Notes: generated from the sequence alone by a model not told the origin. Counted from the first letter of the stretch, positions 11,475 to 22,770 are shown. The stretch: DNA of 64,000 nt from Akanthomyces muscarius (GCF_028009165.1 NC_079246.1:1922001-1986000), one strand, 5' to 3'. Numbers and translations are program-made.

Positions 11475-12449
11475 CTACTCGTCCATCTGCCATGCGTAGT
11501 CGAGCCCTTCGTTCCGCTTCCTCCTGTTTAGAGCCTTGAAGCGCTCCGCCTCGAACCCTGTTCCTCTGTCCACGCCGTCCCAGCGATAGCCGGGCTTGAT
11601 GCCGTATCGGTTCGGCGGGGCCGCGCCTGTGTATACCGGCCGTCGTTTCGACTTGCCCTTGCCTGTCGACAACTCCTTGCCGCTCATGAACTGCATCATC
11701 GGGTCGTTCCACCTCTCCTGCTCCTTGAGCTCCCTGTTCATGTCCTCGTCGTCGGCTTTTCGCGCCAGGGGCATGAGCTTGGCGTCCTGCAGCTGCTCGC
11801 GGCGCCGGCGCGCCTCCTCCTGCTGTACCTCGCCCTTGAGCGCCTCCTTGGCGAGCCTCTCCTTCTCCTCGGCCTCGGCGGCCATGCGGCGCGCCTCGGC
11901 GCGCTTCATGGAAATGTCTATTCGTCGGCCGGTCGCGTCGCGGTACACCGTCTCTTCTTCCTTTGCGTTTTTGCGATGGCGCTCAAACTCGTCGCGCTCT
12001 TGTTGCTGGCGCTGGCGTAGCTGCGCCGAGACGGTGGCCGCGGACTGCAAGCCCGCGTGGGTTCCGTCGCTCATCTTGACGACGCTGGGGTCTTCCTCCA
12101 CCAGGGGCATCTCTTCGTCTTCGGCTCGAGCGGCTGCAGATTCAGCGGCGACCGAGGCTAGGATGGCGTCTGCGGCGGCGGCGTCATCCTTGTCCTTGCT
12201 CGCGTTGTCTCCGCCCAAGCTTTTCCAGTTGTTCTTCTTTGCTCGTCGGAATTCTGCGGAAGCACCCGTCACGGTAAGAGGTCCATCGTCGTCGTCGTCG
12301 TCCGGTCCTGTTTGGCCCCAGCCGCCATCGTCGTCGTCCGTTATGAGCAAGCCACTGGTCGCGGCGGCTTGCTTGCGCTTCTTCTTTTTTGGCTTCGAAT
12401 CGGCGACGAGATATTTCGAGGCGAGATAATTTGATAGGTCGGAAGGCAT
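11475..12449 (-). CDS. BUD13: Pre-mRNA-splicing factor BUD13 (Cwc26)
   Basis: Subunit of the RES (retention and splicing) complex, with Snu17 and Pml1, that stabilises the activated spliceosome. Single exon, 324 aa. Start chosen at the ATG at 12449 because it gives [14 protein letters not shown], the conserved N-terminus; the frame is open further upstream without an ATG. The order is Lys-rich NLS (KPKKKKRKQ, about 22-30), an acidic DDDDGGWGQ segment, a long charged helix rich in R/E/A (about 185-250), and the conserved C-terminal Bud13 box [21 protein letters not shown], ending in [13 protein letters not shown]. All are hallmark features. Divergent from TRS85 with 395 bp between the start codons. 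Confidence 0.92.
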   Translation of the reverse strand: MPSDLSNYLASKYLVADSKPKKKKRKQAAATSGLLITDDDDGGWGQTGPDDDDDDGPLTVTGASAEFRRAKKNNWKSLGGDNASKDKDDAAAADAILASVAAESAAARAEDEEMPLVEEDPSVVKMSDGTHAGLQSAATVSAQLRQRQQQERDEFERHRKNAKEEETVYRDATGRRIDISMKRAEARRMAAEAEEKERLAKEALKGEVQQEEARRRREQLQDAKLMPLARKADDEDMNRELKEQERWNDPMMQFMSGKELSTGKGKSKRRPVYTGAAPPNRYGIKPGYRWDGVDRGTGFEAERFKALNRRKRNEGLDYAWQMDE

Positions 12450-12844
12450 TTTGACAGAATAAGCTTCTGCCAAGATAAGTCGCACGGCTGTTGATGCGCA
12501 ACTTGGCAAAAAAAAAATGCTGGAGCTGTTGCGACAGGCAGCTTTGATATGCAGCTATCAAGAAATGTTGGCCGCGGCTCTGCCCCGCTAGAGCAATGTG
12601 GGATTGGGTCGGGCGAGAGCTCACGCAGGAACGTGTTCCCAAAGATCGCCGGGAACAAGTCGCTTCCCGATCGCGCGCCATTCCATGACGTCTTTTGATA
12701 ATTTTCTCCTGCGAAATTAACATGCTAACTTGGCTGCACCAAGACGACACCGTGCAACTCTGCTTCTTTTCCTTGGCACACCACATGAGTCTCCCAAGCA
12801 CACTGCGAAGCTCGGCCCGGACGTAGCGCCGCCAAACCCGCCTC

Positions 12845-15160
12845 ATGCCACAACCTCCTCGAGATGAGCCGCCTACGGAACCGATCAAGGCACTCCCGAC
12901 GGCGGCCTCTGTGATTCAGGTATCGAAGAGAGGACAGTCTGTTCCGTCGGGTGACCCTCTTTCCATGTCGCAAAGCGAGCTCTCGCTGCCCTTTCGCAGA
13001 AGCAACCCATCAGCCGCCTCGCTGTATGCCTCGACGCTTTCGCCGCCCGGCTCCCGTTCCATGTCCCCGTCTGGCCGCGGCTCGCCTTCGAGATATCTCG
13101 CCAACACTGTATTTGACGTCAGCCAGGGGCGCGGTCTCCCTGAGGATGCTGGTGATAGCCCGGGGGAACCCCTCAGTCTGGTCCTAAGGGCCTTTGTCCC
13201 GCATGTGGCTATATACCCCTCGGCAGATACTGAAGTTCTGATGCGCGAAAAAGGTTTCAAGAATGGCCTATGGGAACTGCTGCGACCGTTTGGTGAGAGA
13301 ATACAAGGAAAGGTCAATGTGCGCGATAGCAATGGCGTTAGCCGCGTCGCAGAGGACTTCTCTATCCGCTTTACAAAGTTTGGTGACAACATAGAACACC
13401 CTGATCCAGCCATTTCGGGCCAACGACCATCCTCGACAGATGAAAAAAATGGGTTACCATCCACGTCGGCCAGGGACAGAACCATATTGTCTGATGTTGA
13501 GGCGGTAGTTGACAAGCACCTGGCATACGCCGAGCAGTCTTTTCAGGCGTCACCGAACCACGAGATCTTGAGAAAACAAGGCCTTGATGTGGACACTGCT
13601 TCTCCTTACTATGCTTTATACCTTCGCCGACTCTTGTCAGGTCTACCAATAACTCCACACGAAACCTTTGCACATCCAGTCGCTTGTGTGGTTGCCATTA
13701 GTTCACGCAACGAAACTCCCATTGAAGAACTGCGACGATTGTACGCCGAGACAAACCAGGGCGACCATAGATTGCCCCCTTGGGTTGATGGGGAATACTT
13801 ACGATATTATGTACTTGTGCACGATGAAGAAAACGGCGATATTACGAGGTCCATGGCACTGTTTGAGCAGATGAAACGACATCTTGGTCTACACTGCCAC
13901 CTCTTGCGACTGCGATCTAGCCAAAGCGCTGAAACAGATGATGACAGCATCCCATTACCTCGTAGTGATTGGATGACTGCAGCGGAAGAACTTTACGATA
14001 TTAAACGAAGCGAAGACGACGAGGATTTTGATGATCCATCGCACTACATTTTCGAATCTGACGCCACCGCTATCCGCACCTTTGTCAAAGAAATGGTCAC
14101 ACAATCTATCGTTCCTACCATGGAAAGACACGTATCTGTTTGGAATGATCAAGTGGCATCTCGTCGAAGAGGTATTACCGGCAAGTTTATGAACCTGTCG
14201 CGCAAATGGACCGGGTTTGGTGGAGGAGGACGAACGTCTGTTGGTGGCGGTGCTAGCAACAAGGACGTATATGACCCTGCTGGATTCTATCATGCAACCT
14301 CGGCGGAAGCAATCATGCGAAAACTGGCCGACTTTGCCTTTATGCTGCGAGATTGGAAACTGGCATATTCAACATACGATTTACTACGGCCGGATTTCAG
14401 CGAAGCGAAGGCGTGGAAGTACTATGCTTCAGCTAATGAGATGGCTGCCGTCAGCATGCTCATGATGCCTCAACAGCTGAGCTCGAAAACGCGCTCAGAA
14501 ACCATCGACCAGATGCTCGAGTCGGCATTCTACTCCTACCAGACGCGATGCAGTAGCCCATACGGTGCCTTGCGAAGTCTAACACTGGGTCTTGAGCTTC
14601 TGCGTTTGAGAGGAGGATCGAATGTCGACGACGCTGGCAGGTGGGGACTGCGACTGCTAGAGTCGAGAATTCCGGGCAGAATAGGCGACGCTCTCACCAA
14701 AGAACGTCTAGCCATATGTTATGCATCAAAGCCTGGCATCGGCAGCTGGAACTGGGGTAGTCGCCGGCGCAAGTCTGCCGCCTGGAGTGTCCTGGCAGCT
14801 GAGGCGTGGGCAGACCAGTCCAAGTTCATTCCTGCACAGCGCTGCCTTACTGAAGCGCAAAAGATGTACCGGTCCAAGGAGGCGCAAGATGGTGTTACAC
14901 AATTTGCCATTGCTATGGCTTACGTGGATGGCCTTCAACGCGAACTCGCGGATAGGCTTGGCCATCTAGACGAGGCAGCGGATGAATCTGCGCTTGACGA
15001 GTCTCAGAGCGAGATAGAAGAGGAGAGCGAGGCGCTCACAGATATGCGCACACGAAGGCCAAGTATAGTCGCTCGTGGAGGTCTAGAAACAGCACCGCTT
15101 CACACTGAGCAGTTGGACAGCTCGGCTCCTGATGCCACTCACCAAGAGGGCTTTAATTAA
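12845..15160 (+). CDS. TRS85: TRAPP III complex subunit Trs85
   Basis: TRAPP subunit that directs the Rab GEF complex to autophagy and ER-Golgi transport (vertebrate TRAPPC8). Single exon, 771 aa, starting MPQPPRDEPPTEP. After a Ser/Pro-rich head (about 1-110), diagnostic segments follow: LVLRAFVPHVAIYPSADTE, the LWELLRPFGERI block, HPVACVVAISSRNETPIEEL, LPPWVDGEYLRYYVLVHDE, and SDATAIRTFVKEMVTQSIVPTME (about 400-423). The central VASRRRGITGKFMNLSRKW and the TPR-like helices of the C-terminal half fit Trs85. Length fits filamentous-fungal members. The acidic C-terminus is likely unstructured. Confidence 0.88.
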   Translation: MPQPPRDEPPTEPIKALPTAASVIQVSKRGQSVPSGDPLSMSQSELSLPFRRSNPSAASLYASTLSPPGSRSMSPSGRGSPSRYLANTVFDVSQGRGLPEDAGDSPGEPLSLVLRAFVPHVAIYPSADTEVLMREKGFKNGLWELLRPFGERIQGKVNVRDSNGVSRVAEDFSIRFTKFGDNIEHPDPAISGQRPSSTDEKNGLPSTSARDRTILSDVEAVVDKHLAYAEQSFQASPNHEILRKQGLDVDTASPYYALYLRRLLSGLPITPHETFAHPVACVVAISSRNETPIEELRRLYAETNQGDHRLPPWVDGEYLRYYVLVHDEENGDITRSMALFEQMKRHLGLHCHLLRLRSSQSAETDDDSIPLPRSDWMTAAEELYDIKRSEDDEDFDDPSHYIFESDATAIRTFVKEMVTQSIVPTMERHVSVWNDQVASRRRGITGKFMNLSRKWTGFGGGGRTSVGGGASNKDVYDPAGFYHATSAEAIMRKLADFAFMLRDWKLAYSTYDLLRPDFSEAKAWKYYASANEMAAVSMLMMPQQLSSKTRSETIDQMLESAFYSYQTRCSSPYGALRSLTLGLELLRLRGGSNVDDAGRWGLRLLESRIPGRIGDALTKERLAICYASKPGIGSWNWGSRRRKSAAWSVLAAEAWADQSKFIPAQRCLTEAQKMYRSKEAQDGVTQFAIAMAYVDGLQRELADRLGHLDEAADESALDESQSEIEEESEALTDMRTRRPSIVARGGLETAPLHTEQLDSSAPDATHQEGFN

Positions 15161-15583
15161 GCGGCATAGCGCCTGCAACGGTTCAGGGAGGAGCGCTTCT
15201 GCATTTACATAGAGATAGAAAATCATTTCCTACCTTCTCTGGCACTTGCATAATAGATCGATCGTGTAATTCATATATTTTTTCTCAGGAAAAGATTTCC
15301 TAGTCTTGCGTGCTGCAGCCTATGCCGTGCCTTGATCTGCACGCTGGCGCATATGAAGTATGACGGTGGGCTGTCCGGAACGCGGACTAGTTTTCCAACT
15401 GTTGCTGGGAGACACCGTCATTCACAGAACAAACATGTCACTGCCGACCTCCAAGTGGCCATGAATATACCCGCACCCAGCTATTTTCAGTTTCTAGATG
15501 GTTGATAACTTTATTTGACTTTCGCGTGGCCCTTTTATTTGGCCCTTGGCGCCTCACTTTTTTACCACAGTCAGCTCGCCACC
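15161..15583. other. Intergenic, TRS85 terminator / CHMP7-like promoter
   Basis: Tandem-gene spacer. The AT-rich stretch after 15200 is consistent with the TRS85 3' end. I see no further gene. Confidence 0.45.
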
Positions 15584-16993
15584 ATGGGTGAGCTTGCCGA
15601 GTTTCTCGCCCAGAACGACGCCGCTTTCCGGAAGTGAGTTCTCCTCTGCACTGCATTACTTGCGCTGCTGCTCTATTCGCGATACTGACACTTCTTGTCG
15701 TCTTGCAGAGCCAGACTACCCGCCCTCTACGCCGACTTCCGACCGCAGCGAACGTTGAACCCCGATGGCTACAGCGCGAACGTGACGGCTTGGCGGCACG
15801 CGCTGTCGCTGCTGGCGAGCCGCGGCATGTTATCGCAGGGCGCCAACGCCAACGTGCTGATACTGAACCTGGAGGACACGCTACTTCGGAGGCTCGAGAG
15901 CCGGCAGTTTGGGCAGCCGCTGGCTCTCGGCACTGTGGTTCGCGAGTCTGTTGCGGCCAACGCCATGTTTCCCGTGCAGACATTTCTGCAGGCGCAGCAG
16001 AGCGTGTTCCAACGGAGCTGGTCCGGCGTACCTTGGGCCGTTATGGGCTGGACACTGCGGCAGATGGGCATCGTAGACCCTTCAAGGGGCGACGACACTC
16101 TGCCCAAGGGCCAGTACGTGCTGCTGGAGAATGTGGAGGCTGCGACGAAGCACTTCAACGACATTATGACCGAGCACACGTCAAAATTCGATCGCGTCTT
16201 CACAAAGTCGCAATTCTACAATACGTTTGCGTCCGACCTAATACCTGGTCAACGTCTCTCGGAGGCAGACGTGAATGTATTACTATGCTATCTGTCTCGG
16301 GACAAGGGAATTATTGAATACGACGGCAAAATCATACGGGTCAAGGGTGTTGGGGATCAGACCGGCATCACAGAGGACGACAAGGCCATCGCCTCGCTAA
16401 AGGACGTCACCGTCAAGGTCAAGCACCAAGCAGACCTGCTCAGCGCCCGGATCGACGAGCTAGAGCTCGACGCGAAAAAGGCGCTCGCGCGCAAGAACAA
16501 GGTCTCGGCGCTCGCCGCGCTGCGGCAGAAAAAGGTGGCCGAGCAGACGCTGTCGACGCGCTACGCCACGCTGAACCAGCTCGAGGAGACGGCCAACAAG
16601 ATTGAGCAGGCCGCCGACAATGTCGCCATTGTCCAGGCCATGGAGGCGTCGAGCGGCGTGCTCGCGAGCCTCAACGCGCAGGTCGGCTCCGCGGACAAGG
16701 TGGACGCCGTCATGGACGAGCTGCGCGACCGCGTTGCCGACACGGACGAGCTGACGGCCATCCTTGCCGAGTCGACGGACAGCCAGGCTGTCGATGAGGG
16801 CGAGATTGACGACGAGCTCGCAGCCATGGAGCGCGAGGCCGCGGAGAAGGAGGAGGAGAAGGAGGCGGAAAAGGCCAAGGACAAGATGGACAGGATCCCA
16901 GAGGTGCCGGCGTCACCGCAGAAGCAGACTCCGGGGAGAGAAAAGTCTCCCACGTCGGAAACAGGCATCGGGAAGCTGTCGCTTGCAGAATAG
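15584..16993 (+). CDS. ESCRT-III Snf7-family protein, CHMP7-like
   Basis: Model: join(15584..15633,15709..16993), 444 aa. Exon 1 is only 50 nt (MGELAEFLAQNDAAFRK); the 75-nt intron has GTGAGT and TTGCAG, and the AA|A codon restores the frame. The start lies in GCCACCATGG, a near-ideal initiation context. The N-terminal half (about 20-230) contains winged-helix-like sequence as in CHMP7 (WSGVPWAVMGWTLRQMGI; DKGIIEYDGKIIRVKG). Residues about 240-370 are the Snf7 coiled-coil core (KHQADLLSARIDELELDAKK, KNKVSALAALRQKKVAEQ), followed by the acidic helix DEGEIDDELAAMEREAAEK resembling an MIM-type C-terminus. Known role of the family: membrane remodelling at endosomes and the nuclear envelope. CHMP7 assignment rests on the domain arrangement; exact orthology is inferred. 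Confidence 0.82.
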
Positions 16994-17252
16994 ACGGGAT
17001 GAGGGTAGTGTGTAGTGGTCGTATAGAGGGCTGCGTCCCTGGAGACGGCACAAGTTGTAATATTAACACCATGTTCATGTAATGATTTTATACACTGCCT
17101 GCTGCGTATCCTGCAGCTTTGCAGCCCCGGTAGTCTTCGACCCGCTAACCAAAACTCCGGCTTGTCTCTATGCAAAGCTAAAACTAAATGCCATCCCGTG
17201 ATATGTTTGTATACCATTCCCTTTACGCCTCATGCCCGGTGACTTCCACGCG

Positions 17253-18566
17253 CTATGAATGTTGTTCTTGCATAAACCCACTGGTTTGACTTGATATCGG
17301 CGCCGCAGGCTCCTCGTACGCTGCCTTCATCGCGGTGTCGAGGTCCGGTGACGCCCGAATCAGTTCTTGATTCAGCCCACCATCATCACCATCATTCTCA
17401 CCGTCCGCCCTCTCCTCTTCCGCCGCCGCATCGTCCGATTTTTTCTGCGCCGCGAGCCTGCTCCGGCGCGCATCTGCAATCAGGTCCTTGAACGAGTCCC
17501 CGTGGCGGCTGGCCCACGCCGCGCCGTCAAAGTCCTTGTCCCTGATGGCGGCGGCCGCCTGCGCGGCGCGGCCCAGCGTCGCCGTCGGCGCCCTGCCGCC
17601 CTGCGTGCGCTCCCACACGTCCAGGTCGTGCAGCAGCGCGGCGCGCCGCCGGGGCTGCGCCGCGTCGCAGTTGGCGTTCCAGATGGTCAGCCACTCCTTG
17701 TGGCGGCGCTCCAGGAGCGGCCGCGGCCCCTGGTTGGAGATGCCCAGTTCGGCGAGCTTCTTGCGCAGGGCCTGCTCCTTGAAGATGGAGTAGCTGAGCG
17801 ACGGCAGCCGCTCGAGTGTCTTTTGCTGCTGGCGCTGCATTTGGCCGGTCGGCTGTGCTTGCTGCGTCTGGGTGGTGTTGGTGTTGATGTTTGGTTTTCG
17901 GGGGCTTGCGGCTGCGGCTGCGGCGTCCGGGCCTGGACATGACTCGAGATGGGCAAAGACTTGCCATTCCTTCATTCTCCGTTGGCACATGGGACAAGGT
18001 ACCAATCCGTCATCTGTGCGTGTCTTTGTTAGTCCCCGCGTTCACCCTTTCTGGGTGTAGCATGCCAACGTACTATTCTCTGGCTCAAAATCCTCGTCCT
18101 CGGAGTCCTCTACCACATCTATACTCGGCGCAGGCGGTGTAACGTCGGCACGGCTGCTCAGCCTAGCCGAGGATCGTAGGCGTTTCGACTGTGGCTCGGG
18201 CTGCGAACTCTCTTCGTCGTCTTCCGCCTTCCGCTTTGGCGACTGCTTCTTCTCGATACTGGCGCTGCGCGCAAATTTGAGCGCCTCGGCCCTGGTGTCC
18301 GAAAAGGCGGCGACGGTCTGCTCCATGGACCAATTGCTCCGTAGCTTCAGCTCCTGGTCGGTGGCGCGGCACAGCGGACACTTGCTGTCGTTGGCGAGCG
18401 CCCGGCGGATGCATATCGAGCAGAACGTGTGCGCGCACGACGTAATCATGGGCGTCTTGTAAAAGTCCTTGCATACTTCGCATCGCAGTGCCGATTCGAC
18501 CGCGTACAAGCCGGACAATGGCGTCGACAGCCAGTCTGTGGAATCGGCAACGTCGTCCGCGGGCAT
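17253..18566 (-). CDS. RAD18: Postreplication repair E3 ubiquitin ligase RAD18
   Basis: With Rad6, monoubiquitinates PCNA at stalled forks to start translesion synthesis. Model: complement(join(17253..18013,18074..18566)), 417 aa. The 60-nt intron has GTACGT, an ACTAAC branch site and GCACAG; the A|AT codon gives EPENNDGLVPCPMC. The start is the first in-frame ATG, at 18566. The RING finger runs about C29-C67 (CEVCKDFYKTPMITSCAHTFC, SKCPLC). The UBZ C2HC finger (CPMCQRRMKEWQVFAHLESC) is near 171-190 and the SAP domain (YSIFKEQALRKKLAELGI) near 227-262. All three domains are in canonical order. The start is 452 bp from that of POLD3 on the other strand, with MluI-box hexamers between them, suggesting shared S-phase control. 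Confidence 0.93.
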
Positions 18567-18903
18567 GTCGCCGGCCAGCGTGAACAAGATGTCTCTAGGA
18601 TAGGCTGTGGCGCAGACAGTCCGTTGACAGCCTGCTGCTCACTGACTCTCGCTCGTAGCGTCGGAGAACTGCTTCAGCTCGAAAAGAATTCGATCAGACT
18701 CTTTCTCTATGGATCCTGGCGCAAGCAGAGCTCGATTGGCGATATGACAATTCGCGTCGCGTGAGTGGACTCTTCACTTCTCAATCGGCCCACTGAAGTG
18801 GCGGATATTTAGGGATGACGTCCACTAAACGGCCTCTAGATAGCGCTCTTGTGGCATCTTTCGTTGCGGCCGCAGTGGTGGTGGACGATGGCGTCACGTG
18901 CGG

Positions 18904-18923
18904 ACGCGTTCCACTTCACGCGT
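18904..18923. promoter_or_regulatory. Paired MluI cell-cycle boxes (ACGCGT) between RAD18 and POLD3
   Basis: Two ACGCGT hexamers at 18904-18909 and 18918-18923, spaced 14 bp start to start. They lie 96-115 bp before the POLD3 ATG and about 340 bp before the RAD18 ATG. ACGCGT is the binding site of MBF-type (Swi6/Mbp1, Res) G1/S factors in fungi. The regulatory role here is inferred from motif and position. Confidence 0.5.
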
Positions 18924-19018
18924 GTCTGAGATGACTTGAACAATCTTGTCAACCTATCGTAGCCGTCTCGAATTGGTGCCATTTCTACCAGATACCTTGG
19001 ATTTCATTGACTTCCAAG

Positions 19019-20501
19019 ATGGATGAGCACAAGAAATTTCTGGCAGATCGCATCCTGAGCGAGGAGCGTCCAGTAAGTCTCGTTTACATTCTACCGGTAA
19101 CCCTCCGTTCTAACTTGGCCATAGATTACCTATCGCATATTGAGTCGCGCGTTGGACGTAAATGTCAATACGGCAAAAGAGTGCGCATTCAATCCCAGCA
19201 ACTATAAATCGACTACTGACTGTGTTTAGAATGCTCTATGATTTCTACAAGTATCAAAATGCGCTGCGTGCCGAGTCCGTCCACGCCACGTACCTGGCCT
19301 ATGGAGTCAAGGACCCCGTGCCGCAGCCTGACGTTGATGTTGAGATGGACAGCTCTCAGCCCGAAGCTCTCACCGAAAAGGTTCCAACTTTGACAATGAC
19401 TCTCTTCAGCGACGACAAACTCAAAGGTTTGCGTCCGTTTCTTCGTCATGCCCCCACCCCGCTAACAGTCTCTCTCAAGAAACTCTCTCTCTATATAGCA
19501 AAGTCACAGCTATCCACATTTACAGCCTGGCTCCCAATCCCCAGAGAGATTTCGTATTGCTGGCTGATGTAGCCAAGTCGATTTCCGAGTACACCACAAG
19601 CGAGGATGCTGCTACCTTGTCTAAGAAATACGGTACCATCTACAACCCTCACACCCGGCGGCGAGATCGAAAGAAGGGTGTCCCTGCGGCGGCTCCTGCA
19701 CCAGCTGCTGTTAAGAAGCCAGAGCCTACCCTTAGTCCTGCCGCCAACCCTGCCCCTGCCTCCGCTCCTGTGAAAAAGGAACCATCCCCAAGTGCGCCAG
19801 TCAAACGGGAGATCCAATCGTCTAGTTCAACAAAGAGTGCTCCAGCGCCCAGAAAAAGTGCTGGCGGCGGTATAATGCAGTCTTTTGCCAAGGCGGCGGC
19901 CAAGCCACCAAAGCCCAAGCCAGTCGTGAAGAAGGAGGACACCGCCATGGCTCTAAGTGACGACGGCGAAGCCGACGCCGACGACATGCCAGCTCCGAAG
20001 ACTGCTGCTGAAACAGAGTCGCTGAGGCAAGCCAAGAGGAAACGCGAAGAAGATCTGCGGCAGATGATGGAGGAAGACGATGAGGACGAGGAAGAGGAAG
20101 ACAATGAGCCCGAGGATGCCGAGATGGAGGAACCAGAGCCCGAGCCAGAGCCCGAGCCGGTAAAAGAAGAGGAGAAGGAGCCCGAGGAAGTTGTATCTGC
20201 ATCCGCTAATGGTCGCCGGCGTGGCAAGCGTCGCGTGATGAAGAAGAAGCGAATTTTGGACGACCAGGGTTACATGGGTAAGTTGATTATACACTATTGC
20301 CCTGCGCAAATAATCTCTAATAGAAAACTAGTCACGATCCAAGAGGCTGGGTGGGAGTCCTTTTCTGAAGAAGACGCTCCTGCGCCGGGGAAGAAGGAAA
20401 CGCCGAGCTCTACACCATCGTCATCTGGCGCAAAGCCCAAAAAGGCGCCGGCCGCCAAAGGCAGCCAAGGAAGCATCATGTCGTTCTTTGGAAAGAAGTA
20501 G
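19019..20501 (+). CDS. CDC27: DNA polymerase delta subunit 3 (POLD3/Cdc27/Pol32)
   Basis: Non-catalytic subunit linking polymerase delta to PCNA. Model with five exons: join(19019..19072,19125..19180,19230..19426,19480..20277,20332..20501), 424 aa. Every junction keeps frame: SEERP|ITYRILSRAL, NTAKE|MLYDFYKYQ, DDKLKE|TLSLYSKVTAIHIY, DQGYM|VTIQEAGWESF. The N-terminal Cdc27 winged-helix region (about 1-140) is followed by a Pro/Ala/Lys-rich linker, an acidic run of Glu/Pro (about 300-340), a basic patch (RRRGKRRVMKKKR), and a C-terminal PIP box QGSIMSFF that fits Q-x-x-I-x-x-F-F for PCNA binding, ending GKK. The 49-60 nt introns are easily missed, so simple ORF calls see only the large fourth exon. 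Divergent with RAD18, also a PCNA-related gene. Confidence 0.9.
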
Positions 20502-20593
20502 CCAGCGCATGGATAATAATGAGGATCACCTGCAGCTTCTTAGTCGAGGTCGACTGTCTATTTTCTCTTTTCTTTTTCCGGATAGTCCTTGGT

Positions 20594-22085
20594 CTATACG
20601 TGCTGCTTCATGTCCTTTTTACCTACCACGGATTTCTCCAGAGCTTTGTACTGCTCCTTGTTCTGCTCCATTCGAACCAAGACCTTTTCCAGCCTCTGAA
20701 TGCCCTCTTCCAATTCCTCCTCCGGCAGCCACGAGAAGCACAGCCGGAAGTGATCGTCAAAGACCGCCTTGGCCTCCTCCCCCTCCTCCTGCACAGCAAA
20801 CATGTTGCCGTAGCCAATGATGACGTTCTCCTCTTCGCTGGCCACATGCGCCACCAGATCCGCAGAGAAGCCCGTCCGCAGCTCCAGCCACAGAAAGTAG
20901 CCGCCAAAGGACGCGCCACCCGTCAGGCTGGACTCGCGGGCCGTGATGCCGTGGGGCGCCAGGCGCTTGTGCACCGCGTCCAGCAGCAGGCGATGGCGGC
21001 GCTGCAGCGCAGGGCGCAGGACCTGGTCGATGTTGCGCTCGAGCTCGCCGCTGTCCACCATGTCGGCGAGCATGGCGGCGCAGAGCTGGCTCGGCGCGCC
21101 GCCGGACCGTGTCGATCCCGTGCTGGCGAGGCCGGCCACGAAGGCGGGCGACGCCTCGGCCCAGCCGGTGCGGACGCCGGGGCCGGAGATTTTGCTAAAG
21201 GAGCCGTTGCTCACCGTGTGGCCGAAGCCGCGAGGGTCGTCATCTGCGCGCGGCATGGCGAGGTCAATGTCGCACAGGCGCGGGAGGCTCATCTCGGGCG
21301 GGCGCTCGACGGTGACGGGGCCGTGCAGCGGCCACTGCAGGAAGTCGTAGACATCGTCGCAGATGATGAGGGCGTCGTACTTGCGCGCCAGCTTGACCAA
21401 CGCCTCACGACGAGCGAAGGGCATGGATTTACCAGAAGGGTTGGCGCATGTCGGCACGACGTAGATCAAGTGGCGGTAAAACTTGCGCTTTGGGTGAGAC
21501 AGCTTGGTGGGCTTGTGACGAGACCTTTGTTAGTGAAACGGCCGCGAGAAATAAAATGGTCAACACCCGGAGGAGGAAAAACAAAAGTGCCAAGTAAATG
21601 AAATGACAGACCTTGCCGAAATCTTTCCCCTTTTCCTCCCGCTCCAGCGCCTGAATCTTGCTCTCCAGCGCGTCGACGTCGACGCCGTCGTCATCCTCGG
21701 GCGTCGCCCGCACGCGCCCCGCACCGAAGCCGGCGTCGCGAAAGATGGGCACGGCGAGGTGGTAGACGGGCGCGACGGCCCAGACGGCGCGCGTGGCCAC
21801 GGCGTCGCTGAAGCTCTGCAGGATGCACGCGAGGTTCTGGCTGGCGCCGCCGGTGATGCACAGGCGGCTCGGGTCCGGCGCCAGGCGGTAGTGCCGGGCG
21901 AGCCAGCCGGCCAGCCCGCGCCGCAGCGGCGCGTAGCCCTCGTCGGCGCCGTACTCGAGCACCGGCGTGTACAGCGCGGGCTCGTCCGCGCGCAGCACAC
22001 GCTGGCAGGCGGCCGCGAGCTGCGCGGCGGGCAGCAGCTCGGGGGCCGGCCAGCCGCGGAGAAAGTTGATTTGCGTCTTTTGCAT
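20594..22085 (-). CDS. PLP-dependent aminotransferase, class I/II fold (aminoadipate/aromatic type)
   Basis: Model: complement(join(20594..21511,21612..22085)), 463 aa. Start MQKTQINFLRGWP at 22085 is the first ATG in frame. Fold-type I signatures: GADEGYAPLRRGLAGWL near 55, ITGGASQNLACILQSF near 93, the Asn motif VVPTCANPSG (about 177-185), IICDDVYDFLQW (about 208-218) with the PLP-contacting Asp and Tyr, and the Schiff-base Lys in NGSFSKISGPGVRTGW (about K265). This set resembles the MocR-like/KAT II/Aro8-like fungal aminotransferases; the substrate is not determinable. The intron donor (GTCTGT) is weak and the 3' site is chosen because it restores PTKLSHPKRKFY in phase, so the junction is less certain than the domains. 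A CCA/GTG microsatellite lies just upstream of the start. Divergent from a beta-lactamase-fold hydrolase. Confidence 0.82.
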
Positions 22086-22096
22086 CTGGGGTGCGG

Positions 22097-22120
22097 GGTG
22101 GTGGTGGTGGTGGTGGTGGT
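22097..22120. repeat. (GTG)n microsatellite in aminotransferase 5' leader
   Basis: About eight tandem GTG units ending 12 bp upstream of the aminotransferase start codon on the other strand. In the transcript sense this is a CCA/CAC repeat in the 5' leader; read in frame upstream of the ATG it would give a His run, but no upstream ATG exists. Confidence 0.8.
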
Positions 22121-22651
22121 ATGCAGAGAGAACCCGGGTTACTGTTGCGCCGTGTGCTGGTTTCCGCAATTGGACAATCGGGGCAAGCTCACACGATCTT
22201 GGCCGAATACACGAGCGTCGGGGTAGTTAGTGTGTGGGAGCTTGACCGCTTAGTTTGAAAGTTGAAAACCCCGATCCTGCCACCCCCCAAGCTCGGGCTC
22301 TCGGTCGACGATTAGGAGTCCGGTCGTGGCGGCCCCAGGTTATCCACCTCTCCGCTTTCCCCCCAAGTTTGCGGACCTTGGTAGAAGTCCGATCGCTTTT
22401 TGCTACTGGGGAACGGCGTCTTTTTCCGCGGAGTAATGAGCCCTGGAACCTATGCACTGCGCCTGCTCTAGCACATCGTCGCCTGGCTAAGCTGCATTGG
22501 TGCACATGGCGACTAGTTTATGGCTGCCCCGACGTATTCGATGTATTGAACAAGCCGTTGCGTGTGGGGATTGGCCATGTTAGTGGTGCCGCGCGTTGAT
22601 TGATGAGCATTTCATTCCTACTTGCCGAGCCGAGGCCAAACTGGGTATTCT

Positions 22652-22658
22652 TATAAAT
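22652..22658 (+). promoter_or_regulatory. TATA box of beta-lactamase-fold hydrolase gene
   Basis: TATAAAT about 113 bp before the chosen ATG, followed by a pyrimidine-rich leader (CTTTTTTTGTTTCTC) typical of fungal transcription starts. Confidence 0.5.
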
Positions 22659-22770
22659 GCACTGGCCGCCCGTATTCCGGACACTATCCACGCCCTTGTC
22701 CTCACCTCTAAATCTGACCCTTTTTTTGTTTCTCTTTCTCAAGTATACTTATAGCAGCACAAGGCAAGAA

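Noticed and set aside
20519..21601. 360-codon open frame on the plus strand
   Set aside because: Antisense shadow of the GC-rich aminotransferase gene; no protein-like motifs, while the minus strand carries the full fold-type I signature set.
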